Source of the DNA: Siphonodentalium dalli
Taxonomy: Eukaryota > Mollusca > Scaphopoda > Gadilida > Siphonodentaliidae
Direction: 5' to 3'
Assembly: GCA_032622095.1 (NCBI GenBank)
Contig: CP136066.1
Location: forward strand, 5,915,784-5,979,783
Length of the DNA: 64,000 nucleotides
The notes below the pieces were generated by a model. The model searched no databases, was not told where the DNA came from, and worked only from the letters and a program-made list of their open reading frames with translations. Every line of letters starts with the position of its first letter. Positions within the stretch are counted from its first letter, which is position 1. Below are positions 1 to 11,134 of the stretch, piece by piece. The translations under genes and the position numbers were made by a program.

Positions 1-104
1 AATGCAACAAACGTATAAAATGGCAGATGTAAAATGATCAATCTAATTAACTATGTTAGAGCTATGCAGGTCAATAAGATGATAAAAAAACGATTGTTTA
101 TAGA

Positions 105-740
105 GGCTATATCTAACTGAAAAATGGTATATTCGCTATTATCTACACCAGAATAAGTCAAAAATACAAAGTCCTTTCTATTTCCACCTCAAAAATGGTA
201 TATTCGCTATTATCTACGCCAGTATCAGTAAAACATACAAAGTCCTTTCTATTTCTACCTGAAAATGGTATATTCGCTATTATCTACGCCAGTATAAGTA
301 AAAAATACGAAGTCCTTTCTATTTCTACCTGAAAATGGTATTTCGCTATTATCTACGCCAGTATAAGTAAACAATACGAAGTCCTTTCTATTTCTACTTG
401 AAAAATGGTATATTCGCTATTCTCTACAACAGTATAAGTCCAAACTACAGTCCTTTCTATTTCTAACTGAAAAAGGGTATATTCGCTATTAACTACGCCA
501 GTATAAGTCCAAAATACAAAGTCCTTTCTATTTCTACCTGAAAAATGGTATATTCGCTATTATCTCCGCCAGTATAAGTCAAAAATACAAAGTCCTATCT
601 ATTTCTATCTGAAAAATGTTATATTCGCTATTATCTACGCCAGTATAAGTCAAAAATATAAAGTCCTTTCTATTTCTACCTGAAAAATGGTATATTCGCT
701 ATTCTCTACGCCAGTATAATTCCAAAATACGAAGTCCTTT
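105..740. repeat. 70-71-bp minisatellite, about 9 copies
   Basis: Units begin with AAAATGGTATATTCGCTATT and recur near 121, 191, 262, 332, 401, 469, 541, 612 and 683. Each then carries a segment with CCAGTATAAGT and AAGTCCTTTCTATTTC. Copies differ by scattered substitutions and 1-2 base indels, so the array is not freshly amplified. The last unit runs directly into a LINE-like coding remnant. Confidence 0.95.
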
Positions 741-1022
741 CTGGAATAATGTAATCAATTATTGGGATTATCGGGATTCATTACGTCCTAAGACAAGTGC
801 TGATTCTACAGTAACACATGCGATAATTCTCTAATCAAAATCGAAGATAATACACTAAACATTACTGAATTAGAACGTAAAGGCATTCTCTTTGTGAATG
901 ACTTTATTTGCGAAAATGAAACTATAATATTGTATGGCCATTTTGATAAAAGAGGACACTCGATAAAGGACATTATAATTCAAGAGATCGAAGGGGGATT
1001 GCCAGGCATGCACAGAAGATGA
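739..1022 (+). pseudogene. LINE (L1-like) ORF2 C-terminal remnant, frameshifted
   Basis: One frame from 739 reads FWNNVINYWDYRDSLRPKT and ends at a stop near 832. A second frame from 837 reads ELERKGILFVNDFI followed by a glutamate-rich tail to the TGA at 1020-1022. The order W-x-x-V....W, then GI-x-x-(I/V)ND-x-(I/L), is what I recall from the C-terminal part of L1-type ORF2 proteins, where the INDL motif follows a tryptophan-rich segment. The two parts are out of register by one base, so the piece cannot be translated as one protein. No endonuclease or reverse transcriptase core is present; the minisatellite replaces everything upstream. The assignment rests on short motifs read by eye. Confidence 0.5.
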
Positions 1023-1849
1023 GTCATGAACAGAGATATATAGCTATGTTCAATAGCTTTTAAACGGGACTTAAAAGGGACACCAGCCATATGTCATCGT
1101 GGCTCAGACTTTAATTAAGTTTTCGCTTCCAAGTTTACGCGGTGAATTAAACGCCAAAGTTGTTACTGATTCTCTAATGTCAACGTACGCACGTCTGAGT
1201 GTCTTGTTATTGTGTTTCAATACATATATTTTTCTAGGTCAAACCTTTTATCTACCAGCCCAATACTACACCTCTTCAACAACCCGCCCATCGCACACAC
1301 ACTCACACACTCACACACCAGTAATACATCATATTATATTTAGAAATCATAATGATCTAATTTCCATTGCAGCCATATACCAGTCATGCCAAACTGATCA
1401 TATTTAAATTGTGTTAATATACGTTGTTATACAAATTCGGTTGTGTGGGGAGCCGAGGTCCATACAAGTTTCAAGAACTTATCCTCCAACGCACAGTCTC
1501 TGTATTTTTATTATACTACTAAATTATCTTTTAATCAAATCTACGCTAATTAGTCCACTGAATCTGTTTAGTTCTGACACCTGTACAGTCAACACTTTCC
1601 CTTTCGTTATATGTTTTAAACTGTTAACATTCACACGAAGAATGTCTTATATTTGTCTATATATCTTAGATTAAGTATATAGTATCATGTGTTGCAGGTC
1701 ACTTATTGTAAACCGATTTAGGACACACATTTGGTTTTATGGTTATATCAAGAGTATATCAAGTTAGTACTTTTATTGTTACTTGATACAAGTTACACAT
1801 ACGTAAGACTGCACCCGGCTATTAATAATTAGCATAATTTGTTTCACAG
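1023..1849. other. no gene seen; intron or upstream region of the first lectin gene
   Basis: Short open frames here have no recognisable domain. A small CA-rich stretch lies near 1290-1322. The stretch ends in a good splice acceptor (TTTCACAG, AG at 1848-1849), so it is probably intron of the lectin gene whose earlier exons lie outside the window. Confidence 0.5.
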
Positions 1850-2044
1850 ATTTCCCGGTGACCATGGGATATGAGGTATTTGGTGACGGTAATTCACAAT
1901 TCCTCTTGATACGACCATCAACAGACCAGATTACACAGACGGCAGCAAAGAGCATGTGTGATGGAATAGGTGCTCACTTGATGGTAGTTGAGGATGAGGC
2001 AATGAGGACAACAATGAAGAATTACATGATCAACAATTCAATAG
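1850..2044 (+). CDS. C-type lectin domain, internal exon (N-terminal half of the domain)
   Basis: This 195-bp exon lies between TTTCACAG and GGTGAGT. Both ends are phase 1, so it is symmetric and could be shuffled or skipped without a frameshift. It encodes a beta-strand start (YEVFGDGNSQFLLIR), a helix with the first conserved cysteine (KSMCDGIGAHLMVVEDE) and a second helix. The pattern C-x4-GAHL-x2-VEDE is the classic start of a C-type lectin domain. Joining to the exon at 7475 restores one codon (G plus AC, Asp) and continues straight into the WIGL-like strand. The protein is probably secreted, but the signal peptide must be in an exon outside the window. Similarity to the PAN/lectin gene at the right end suggests that a PAN exon may precede it; this is inference. 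Confidence 0.85.
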
Positions 2045-2379
2045 GTGAGTATGGTGATCATGTGTTAAAATATTAGGGAAAACGAAAAAGGTGAAGGGTG
2101 TCTCGCCACAATGGCTACCTATAAAGTTATAATACCAGGGATAACAGAAAGGGTGGCGGGTACCTCGCCACAATGGCTGCATATAAGCTATTACAATACC
2201 TGAGATAACGGATGTCTCAGTTTACACACTATAAGGGCCATAACTTCAGTAAAGATCAGGACACATACCTAACAGTTATTGACACTGATGCCCCATGGTC
2301 TATATCAACTTTAGCTATTTGAAGATAACGTTTGTTCTGTGGAACTTTCACATCTTCAGTTTCACACTTATCTGATGTC

Positions 2380-2900
2380 TCATCTCTTTTATCATTTCCA
2401 CTGCCGTAAATTAATTTATTACATGATCCTAACTTTATTCCATTCAATAAACCCATTCTATGAATTCTGGTACTAAACGTTCGTTTAATAACAGGAAATA
2501 GTGTCAGGTAACCTTTGTCCAAAAATACTATGGCTTCCAATATTTTTTCCAACAAGCTATAATGAATGAAGAGTTTGAAAAGTTGTGTCATTAAATATAC
2601 GCCTTTAAATACGCCAAAGAGTCTTTATTTATCTGGGACTCTTTACGCAGACAAACAACGCATAGTTATGTGAAGCCGATGTTAGTTTCTCGTCCAATTT
2701 GTTGATTTATGTATGTTTTGTCGAGGTGTTGGATCATGTATTAAATAGAATCTGCAACTCGTCCCAGTTTATAGCGGAATTTACAAAACTCGTCCGGTAA
2801 AATAGGTCTGGACCTCGCCAAAGGCTAGGTCCAGACCTAATTTACTGGACTCGTTTTGTAAATTCCGCTATAAATTGGGAACAAGTTGTGGATCCTCTAT
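2380..2900. repeat. dispersed segment also present at 61380-61900
   Basis: Both copies contain, in the same order, TACATGATCCTA, a run ending CGTTCGTTTAATAACAGG, TATGGCTTCCAATATTTTT, TTTATTTATCTGGGAC, AACAACGCATAGTT and a terminal palindrome. The copies are in the same orientation and diverged by substitutions and small indels. One lies in the lectin intron and the other about 220 bp upstream of the PAN/lectin start codon. Confidence 0.85.
2755..2888. repeat. near-perfect 134-bp palindrome
   Basis: The left arm starts CAACTCGTCCCAGTTTATAG and the right arm ends CTATAAATTGGGAACAAGTTG. The centre is GGACCTCGCCAAAGGCTAGGTCC. A decayed copy lies at 61765-61880 and part of one arm recurs near 3419-3470. 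Confidence 0.9.
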
Positions 2901-3924
2901 TTAGGCAGCTGGATTTCATTTTTGCACTGGTTTAGTTCACGAAAACGCCTATTTTACCCCAAATTAAGAACTGTTACAACATTGCACGAAAATGAAAAAC
3001 CGGCATGTTGTCCGCCGTATCAATACGGACATGTTTATATGTAAGTCACTATGTTTCTCTGCCACATCGATGAACTCGCCAAAATAAGGCCCTATTCTGG
3101 TCCCAGCTGCTCCACTCTATGCCACGATGTTCATCATGTGTTGGTGATGTAGTAATCCTCGTTAAACAAGGCGATTGCATCGCGTGATATATTGACATGC
3201 GGTACAGCTCACGACCCACGTTTGTCCTACACGCCTCTTTAGGGAGTTTCATATTGTATTATTATTTTCTATTGTATTGTTTTTGTGCTTGCGGTTTTGT
3301 TTCCCGTCTATTCATGCATGTTGAATCTGTCATCTCAAGTTTCTTTGAATATCGAATTGACGATTGTTAAATCGAGCAAAATTCACGCCTGTCTCAATGT
3401 GGAGTCTGTTCTCCATACAGTTTCGCTATAAACTGGGGACTCGTTGTAGATTCTCTATATACTATGTTTCGTGTCTTGTCTGCTAATATGTTCAATTTCT
3501 AATCCAATTGCTTATGTGCATGTGTTAGTTGGTGTGTCGTTTCCTATTTTACCACCGAGTTCACTCACATGTAATCTGCCCATTTTCTTATGCAGGTAAT
3601 ACATTCTCTTTAGATTAAACAACGTTACTAAAATAATTATATTACAAAGGGATCGGAACGTAAGTTATGGCATTTAGTCATTGCTCCTCTCCCACAGTAA
3701 TATACAAACATTGAAGTATATACGTTAATATAGTTTTCAAACATGGCATTTAATCATAAACGAAACAAATAAAGTAAATATTTAATTAAATATATACATG
3801 TAGTGATCTTTCATATTGGGATCTGTCGTTGCGATAGAGTTTGCTATTTCGTTTCTTACACAACATAGAGTTATTCTTGGTCAACGGGGATGGCGCGTAT
3901 AAAAACAAAGTGAAACAATTGCTA

Positions 3925-5800
3925 TCACGCACGGATGAATTTCTGGGTTACTTGGAATATTAATGTATTTTGCTTGTGTGTGTAAGATGGGTCGCCGAAG
4001 AGAACAGTTATTACTGATATGCTACAACATAGCGATATAGAGTATAACCATATTCTCGTTGACAACTATATAGTTGTCATTAGAAAAATAAGTGTTGTGC
4101 ATTTTCGACCGGGTATCGACAGGCACACATACATGTAGGCGATTGAGCAATATGTTTAAAATATTTATCACTATTTAGAACACTACATTTGCATCGCATT
4201 CCACATTGGATATTATTCACACTTCTAGTTCCATGATTGGAATACTTGGGTGGTACAGGTATTGGTAGGGAGATATGATTTATGAAGTGTTCACATGATT
4301 TGGATTTTTTTCCACATTTCATTTACCCATGAAGACAGAAATGTAGCTTTGTGTGACACACTGCATCTTATCTGGCCTACATAGTTAGGTAACTTCGATG
4401 TTGTGGTGCGTGTCCGTTTACAATTTTCTGGCATATTTTCATTTTCCTTTTGTGTGTTAATGCACACTCATTTGTGACTGATCGCGTACACCCGGCAACT
4501 ATACGAGTGGCATCGAGGCTTATATCTTCCCATTTATAAAGTGCATTAGCTATTGCATTTGACCATACAGGACCGTTATATTCAAATAGAGGACGTATGT
4601 ATTATGTGTACATAATCTCTTGCGTTTTTCTGTTGAGTAACCATTTCAGTTTTCTCAATTGTGACAATCTGGACGACGCTTTATTGTATATGGATGCCGT
4701 ATGCTCGTCCCGTTAAAACATTGTTAGAGTCACCAAAGTGAAGTTCGGGTTCCGGTTATGAACTTGATTTTGTGAACAACAATGATTTAGTTTTCTGTGG
4801 ATTGAAATCTGCTAGCCAATGCCATGCCCATTTGATAACTGACCGAGGTGGTAATTGAATGCAAGTTGTAAATCTTCAACGTTCTCACCTGAGAGCAATA
4901 TGCATGCATCAACAGCAAATATTTTACTTAAAGAACAAATTCGATCAGTAATATCGTTCACGTAGACTAAAAACATCGTATGCCCTAGAACTGACTCGTC
5001 GGGAACCCCTGCCTCCAACAGATGATAATCAGAGAGGTCACAACCCACTATAACCCTCTGTAGACGACTCGATAGAAAACTCATCACCCATGACAACAAT
5101 TTCCATTTTTGCTTCCAGTTTGAGAAGTAAATCTTTGCGCAAACCGTATCGAAGTTTTTTTGATATATCACAAAACATACTACGTGTCAAAAGTTCTTTG
5201 TCGGCGGCGGATAGTAAGACATCGTATTTATCTAACAACTGATACTACGTGCTGTGTCCTGGAAGGAAGCCAGTCTGGTGTTCGTATGCAGATGATTACA
5301 GACCCTTTTATAAACAACTTGTTCAAAAAGATTGGATACACAACATAGAAGTGATACAGGTCTATAATTATTTGCATCATGGCGAACTTTCGTTCTGAAT
5401 ATAGGAATTACATCAGCTTTTCCATTCAGAAGGGAATACCGAACTCGTTACAGAATAGTTAAATAGCATTTTAAGTGGTTTGCAAACTGAAGTTCGAGTT
5501 TCGTTCAGCATCATGTTGCTAATGCCACCCCGGGCAACCCCCTTGTTAGTCGGAAGATTTGTTAGGACTGACAGAACGTCGGCATCGTCGGTTTTTATAG
5601 AATTAATACTATTTCTGTGCGAAATACAAAGGTAGACAGGGTCCCCGGTTAATTGCAAAGTTCACTATTTGACACAAAGAACGAGTTTAGCGTTTCGGCT
5701 TTATCTCGGTCACCAGTGAATACTCCAGGACTAGTATCGGAGCTATTGTGTTTCAGGAATTGATGTGTCGGAAGAAAAATTATTCAGTAGTTGTTTTGTT
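3925..5800 (-). pseudogene. decayed CR1/Jockey-like LINE, reverse transcriptase to C-terminus
   Basis: Read on the minus strand in changing frames, the segment gives the expected LINE order. A pre-RT piece (DRDKAETLNSFFV) is followed by PLKMLFNYSVTSSVFPSEWK, NYRPVSLLCCVSNLFEQVV, CDISK near a KLEA block, and LSSRLQRVIV with VYVNDI. Next come SRLSQLRKLKWLL and YIRPLFEYNGPVWSNA, then a C-terminal TVLFGDPSYTHKQNTLIF ending at a TGA at 3925-3927. At least five frameshifts or stops separate these blocks. In the catalytic region FADD is altered to FAVDAC, so it is dead. It is 5' truncated (no endonuclease) and lies antisense in the lectin intron. The clade is judged only from motif style. Confidence 0.85.
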
Positions 5801-6953
5801 ACGCGCTAGAATTTTTGGCTCAGTGTTTTGTGTTAAATTGATATCAAGTTTGATCATGTGTGCACTTTTTGTGAACTTTTTCATATTACCAGGTCAGGAA
5901 TATTCTGAATTCCACTATTATACTGGTATTCCACATCAGTGTCGCACTAATTCGGTATCATACATATATTTTGTCCAGGAGAATGATTAACCATGAGGGC
6001 ATACGAGAACAAACTCAATTAGCATGCAATTACTTGAAATGTTGTTATGTAGGAGCGATTGAGCCATCATGTTATTGTCATTTAGATAGACATATATTAG
6101 TAATATTATAATATTATTGAAAATAAGCTGGCGCAACAGATTGCACAACGAATTTTGTCTGAAGACTGTTCATTCGCTGCGATATTGTTAAGAGTGACAT
6201 TTGGCTGTGCGCTGGCATGCGCCGTCTTCAATTCCCGACGCACATACAGGAAATATGAATATGTTATAGTTACATACCACTATAGTGGAATTCATGATGT
6301 GCCTGACCTTATTATTAGTTGCTTTACCGCTTTCCTATGTTGTCCAACTCACAGCAGGGTTTTTCTTGAGTCCTATCTTCCATAATCTGTCGCGTGTTCG
6401 TATTTGTTTACGAAGATTCGAGTCAAATCACGGTGTTTCCATTCGAATCGTTGTTCTATGTCGGCATTGGAGTAATTCCATGCATTTCACTACCAGCTAT
6501 TGATAATTTGATATATAGCAAAGTGCCTACTGTGAAATGTTGGATAGGCCATCTTGTTGACGTTATTAATCCACCAGGTATCGATCCCAGGTGTATAACA
6601 GGTGTTTAACATGTGTTTCTAATGGCTGATATATCAAGCTACTTCCTTGGCATAGTCGCAATGTTTATCAACGAAATTCACACGTTTATAGCCTCTACTA
6701 CATGCATGTGACCACGAGGGATGTAACCACTAGCACATATTTGACACCTGGACCATGGAATCTATATAACACTTACTGGAGGAGATAGACAATTTTAAGT
6801 ATTAACATGCGTTCGTTGTTTTTCGAAAAAAGGAATATAATTCTGATTATTTCATTTTGCGATTATGCAAGAGAGTTCATGTAACTGATAACATGATCTC
6901 GAAGAACCTCGATCGGGGTTTGGTACTTAATTCGATGTTTAAACGCTGTGCCT
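5801..6953. other. intron sequence, nothing recognised
   Basis: Short open frames only; none shows a domain, and no clear tandem or inverted repeat was found by eye. Confidence 0.5.
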
Positions 6954-7150
6954 AGGTACTATTCAGAGTACCCAAGCAGGTACTCCAGAGTACCAGTCTT
7001 GATATCGGGTACTCCAGCATATATGGACAGGTGCTCTAGAGTAACTGAATATTTGGTACCCCAGAGTACCAACCATATTTGGTACTCCAGAGTACTAATA
7101 ATTTGGTACTCCCCACGGGCCAAGTTCAAGGCCTACATAGGTACTCTGAG
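6954..7150. repeat. tandem dyad repeat GGTACTCCAGAGTACC
   Basis: Eight occurrences of GGTACTC-like half sites start near 6954, 6979, 7010, 7030, 7055, 7081, 7104 and 7139, with spacings mostly of 22-29 bp. Three are near-complete 16-bp palindromes (6979, 7055, 7081). The array lies about 330 bp upstream of the last lectin exon. Confidence 0.85.
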
Positions 7151-7474
7151 TGTAAGATCGCAAGTCGCCGTTTTAATTCGTTGCTATATTTATCTACGAA
7201 ATACACAGGAGTGTCATACAATTTATGGAAGAGACTCTACTACATAAAGGTAATCACGAGTAATGTAACCATTAGCATATAGAATCTATATAAAACTTGC
7301 TTGCAAAAGATAGACCATTTTAAGTACTAACATGTGTTCGTTGTTTTTCAAATCATTTTTGATGTTTCGCGAATGGTGGGGCCCAAATGAGCCCAATATA
7401 TTTTTAAATGAAAATTGAAATGACAAGTTTGCGAAACAGCACTATAACATTGTTCTTATCTGACTTTCATGCAG

Positions 7475-7686
7475 ACAACTTGTGGGTGGACGGAGAAAGA
7501 ATTGGCATTTGGTCGCCATGGAAACACTGGGATGGGAGCTCAGTTTCGTACACGGGAGCAGCGGTCCTTTCAAATCTGGTGAATGAGTTATGCTGGCGAC
7601 TAAACATGAATAAGGCATATAACCTGGAGGACAGCTCATGTGTGCAGACATTCTACTACACGTGTCAACTCGAAAACAATCTCTAA
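7475..7686 (+). CDS. C-type lectin domain, terminal exon
   Basis: The exon follows TTTCATGCAG and runs to a TAA at 7684-7686. It enters in phase 1, which matches the donor at 2044. It encodes NLWVDGERIG, the equivalent of the WIGL core strand, a WDG block, then LCW, SSC and YTCQ, which supply the three remaining domain cysteines in the usual spacing. With the exon at 1850, four cysteines are present, enough for the two canonical disulfides. I do not see an EPN or QPD calcium/sugar motif or a clean WND triplet (WDG is the nearest). Carbohydrate binding is therefore uncertain and the protein may be lectin-like rather than a true lectin. The C-terminus ends just after the last cysteine, so no membrane segment follows. 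Confidence 0.85.
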
Positions 7687-7726
7687 AACATGACTATGAT
7701 GAGAGAGGTAAAACAAAATTGAGAAA

Positions 7727-8265
7727 TTAGTCTCCAGGTGTGGGGGACATGTCTTAGTAATACATATTAGTCCCCGGGTATGGATGATATGTCTTAGTAT
7801 AATACAGATTCGTATCCAGGTATGAGCGACATGTCTTAGTAATACAGATTAGTCTCCAGGTATGGGCGACATTTCTTAGTAATAGAGATTGTTAATGATA
7901 TACACAAATTTATATTATTCATGGCTATCATTGATTCTTTGTAATACAGATTGCTGATGTTATATATATACACACAATTATAAATGTCTGTCAAATTATT
8001 AATTCTTAGAAATACAGATTCCTGATGTTATACATATACACACAATTATAAATGTATGTCAAATTATTAATTCTTAGAAATACAGATTGCTAATATTATA
8101 TATATACACACAATTATAAATGGCTGTCATGTTATTAACACTACCATGACAGGAGCATCCTGTAATTGTTAATGCTGCACCAGCGCATCTCCAATCACTA
8201 AAGGGTTAATACAGATTGCTAATGTCATACATAGAAACACGCTTATAAATGTGTGTCATATTAAA
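7727..8265. repeat. two adjoining tandem repeats, about 42 bp and 68 bp
   Basis: Four units of about 42 bp (7727-7888) share CCAGGTATGGGCGACATGTC and end with AATACAG. They run into about five units of about 68 bp, with TATACACACAATTATAAATG and TTAGAAATACAGATT, to about 8265. The shared AATACAGATT junction suggests that one array grew from the other. They lie in the 3' flank of the lectin gene. Confidence 0.85.
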
Positions 8266-8387
8266 TATGCTGTCTATGGTCAGATCTATCGGATAGGGTG
8301 GGTGGTGAAACAATCAAGTTCGTTCATGTCTCAAAATTTAGCAGAGCTTATGTAAAATTACTATATTTTCTGATTTCTGATTAGTAT

Positions 8388-8393
8388 AATAAA
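8388..8393 (+). terminator. possible polyadenylation signal AATAAA
   Basis: This is the first clear AATAAA noticed downstream of the lectin stop codon, about 700 bp away. Its use is a guess. Confidence 0.2.
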
Positions 8394-8464
8394 CATGTAG
8401 AGGCTATTGATATTTGTGACGTCATAAGGTAGATATCATGGAAATTACACTACATAAAATAATG

Positions 8465-8875
8465 ATATTCGTCTCCAAAAGCTTCGGTGTTGGTAATTAT
8501 ACTCCCGCAGTGAGTTGTGGGGGTATACTGGAATAAGCTTGTCCACCCGTCCGTCGTTCGTCCGTTTTCCCAGAATTTCTTGTTTAATTTGAATCGAATT
8601 TGCTACAGTGGTCAATCATAGGAACCTGTTCATCAGTGATTTGGAGTTCGGTCCATACTTTTTTCAGAGTTACGACCATTTTTCAACTTTCAGATTTGAG
8701 GTTTTTCTGTCTTTTTCTGTCCTTTTCTGACTTTTACTCAGAATTGTCTTGTTCAAAGAACCGAATTTTCCACAGGAATAAATCATCATGTGAACCTGTG
8801 CACCTGTGAATTGGAGTTCGGTCGGACTCATATTGGCCGAGTTATTCAAACTGTTTTTACTGTGTAAATAAACTT
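8465..8875. repeat. dispersed repeat with CCGTCCGT tract and internal tandem halves
   Basis: It starts with GGGGGTATACTGGAATAAGC and a CCGTCCGTCG run. Two diverged halves follow, each with GTGAACCTGT-like and TTGGAGTTCGGTC motifs (near 8620-8655 and 8788-8825). Sequences of this style are common interspersed repeats in molluscan DNA as I recall, but I cannot name the family. Confidence 0.5.
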
Positions 8876-8965
8876 GTCTAAAATTAATTGAGAACGCACG
8901 CGGAAATCTTGCAGAACCAATGAGGTTAATTTAGTTATATAGAAGTGTTTATGTGTGTGTTGCAG

Positions 8966-9340
8966 ACAGGAGCGAAACGTATAATGTATGTTTATATAGT
9001 GTGCAGGATGGTGGCATGTTTATAACGTCGCTGCTCCACGGATGTCATCACCAATTCCAATAACCTGGTGATGATTACTATAAACGAAAACCAACGCGTC
9101 TATACAGTATTTACAGTTGACAGTAGACTAGGATGGACACCAATATCATATATTGGGATGGTGCCTTTTGATCCCGTTGTGTCCCATCATTTTTCGGGAA
9201 GGGACATAATAACCTATTGTCGAGAAGGGGCATCAATGGCTGAGAATCAATACCAGCCACCCATAGACATAATGGGATATAATGACTATATACAAGAAAA
9301 ACCTCTGAAAATAAAGACATTCTGCCTAATATGGCATTGA
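8966..9340 (+). pseudogene. unrecognised exon-like open frames, probably frameshifted
   Basis: A TGTGTTGCAG acceptor precedes an open frame from 8966 that enters in phase 1, like the lectin exons, and encodes SETYNVCLYSVQDGGMFI before a TAA at 9061-9063. An overlapping frame shifted by one base stays open from about 9026 to the stop at 9338-9340 and includes GWTPISYIGMVPFDP and YNDYIQEKPL. One frameshift would join them into an exon of about 120 codons. I recognise no domain. It could be an alternative or neighbouring exon of the lectin locus that has decayed, or chance. Confidence 0.3.
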
Positions 9341-9884
9341 TACTGGAAACATGTGGCAAGAATGTCGCCATAAGGTAAACAATTATAACTCGTAATTACC
9401 TAACTTGACACTTTACATTACATTTGCCAAGTGGAAATAAACTTCAACGAACTTCATTTACATCAGCGTTCAATCCTATCATATAGCGAACCGTTGCAAT
9501 ATGTCGATCCACTCGCGATGACATAGCCCATAACTCTCAACTATTAGTTTGGTACGACTTTTCTACACTTCACTTCACCACCAGTGGATTACAATAATGG
9601 ACGCTCTCATAATTATGGCAGGGGTATGCATCATGGTTAGCTATTTGATGCTTTATTTATTATCAGGACATATTCCTCATATCCACTCACTTGTTAATTA
9701 TTTCCTTGAAATAATTTATTTTGCTTTTATGAAAAGGCATGAGGAAAATCATTTCAGCTTGGGGAAAAATAAATATTTTAGCTGATTTTGACCTACGCAA
9801 TCATACTCTGACCCACACCCCCCCCCCCCGCCCGCACCCCTCTCACCCGCACCCTCCCATCCGCACCCCTACCATCCGCCTACT
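9341..9884. other. no gene seen; C-rich low-complexity tract
   Basis: Unremarkable sequence, with a C-rich CACCC-type tract at about 9813-9882. Confidence 0.6.
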
Positions 9885-10195
9885 TGTCCTAAACTTTTTC
9901 CCGCCTCATCTGATTAAGTGTGATATATTCGTACCACTTGTCCGCAGTCTTTATTTTGTATCAGTTATATATGTCAACGTGGTTGTGCCTTTCAATATAC
10001 CATGTCCTGGCTAGTATAGGACATGCTAAAATTATATGTTCAACTGTGTCTGAATGCTGATGACATACTCTGTATTTTGAATACCTTTTATGATGAACAC
10101 AAATCTCCTGAAATGCATTCCATACTGTACGAGATATGTGTTTTCTTATTGTTGAGTGTAATCCACTGGTTATCCCTTTCTATACTAAATGCATT
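9885..10195 (-). pseudogene. C-terminal fragment of a LINE polyprotein (CCHC-like region)
   Basis: On the minus strand one frame reads YRVCHQHSDTVEHIILACP and then ARTWYIERHNHV. After a stop, KTADKWYEYITL follows in the same frame. C-x2-C...TVEHI...C, followed by LA..Y..RHN.V and KWYE, is the C-terminal pattern I recall from some endonuclease-bearing retrotransposon proteins. Upstream (10100-10195) HSTIRKHISRTVWNAFQ is in keeping. At least one in-frame stop shows decay. Only the extreme C-terminus is present. Confidence 0.55.
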
Positions 10196-10450
10196 ATTGA
10201 GTTAAAATGGTATATTATTGATTTGCATGGATGTGCAGGTAAAATGAGCAGACGACAGGCAAATAAAAGTACGAAAGGAATCATATTTATTGAGGGAAAT
10301 GTTTAGATAAGAAGTTGAACTGATCATGTGTTGAGCTTATTATCTAAGCATTTCATATGGGAAAACTACTCGTCAATGATACTTTAGTATAGAAAGGGTT
10401 AAACTTATTAACTGAACATTTCCTATGGGATAACTACTCGTCAATATACC

Positions 10451-10615
10451 AATAACTTTATTTTGTCGGGAGTTATGGTTTATTAACGGCCCTCCAGAAA
10501 CGAGTGGTTCGTTAAAGGCCCGAGACGAAGTCGAGGGCCTTTAATGGCCCGAGGGCTGTTAATCATTTCTGGAGGGCCGTTAATAAACCATAACGCCCGA
10601 CAAAATAAAGTTATT
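10451..10615. repeat. 165-bp near-perfect palindrome
   Basis: Termini are AATAACTTTATTTTG (10451-10465) and its exact complement (10601-10615). The arms stay complementary almost to the centre, GCCCGAGACGAAGTCGAGGGC. The stem is GC-rich in the middle and AT-rich outside. Confidence 0.95.
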
Positions 10616-10618
10616 ACT

Positions 10619-11134
10619 ATTATTACCACTTTCTGAAATGAAACCCAACTAGAATATAGATGGGTGAGTAAGCAACAATATGTCAAATGAAATACATGTA
10701 ATAACTCTTTTTTTCAAAACGATCATAATTCAAACCATGTGTCGTCTGTTTGTTGTCAAACAAATTGTCACGTGACTAATTATATTATTTATCACGAAAA
10801 TAGGGACATATCTAACGAAAATTCAGTCAGAAATCTAATTTATTCCAATTTGTTAGGTAACACTTACTTGTTGTTGGTCTGTTATTACATCATTTACATC
10901 TACTACAGTAAAATTTCAGTTTTATTCGTAATCATATACTATAAACTTGTTTTAACAGAAATTCCGAAATCCAAAATAAGGTTGCGTTCGATTGGATTTC
11001 TAGCAAACCGGATGCGGGCCGTTAATATCGTTAACGGCCCGCATCCGGTTTGATGCCGGGCAACATATGGCTTTTTAACGTTCGGGTAAAATACTGTTAA
11101 TCTACTAGAGAACGCCCTCTAAAGTGGTAATAAT
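10619..11134. mobile_element. possible TIR element of about 516 bp
   Basis: ATTATTACCACTTT (10619-10632) and AAAGTGGTAATAAT (11121-11134) are exact inverted 14-mers. The interior has no transposase frame. A perfect 45-bp palindrome built on GGCCGTTAATATCGTTAACG occupies 11006-11050. The neighbouring palindrome also carries the GGGCCGTTAAT motif, so the two may be parts of one structure. Confidence 0.55.

Larger units (their letters stand above)
2045..7474 (+). other. 5.4-kb phase-1 intron of the lectin gene
   Basis: The intron starts GTGAGT and ends TTTCATGCAG. It holds a dispersed segment with a palindrome (2380-2900), a decayed antisense LINE (3925-5800) and a tandem dyad repeat (6954-7150). 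I see nothing recognisable in 2900-3920, apart from a partial copy of the palindrome arm near 3419-3470, or in 5800-6950. Confidence 0.7.

Noticed and set aside
105-740. CRISPR-like array at the left end
   Set aside because: The 70-bp units are repeated throughout with no unique spacers, in a eukaryotic context; an ordinary minisatellite.
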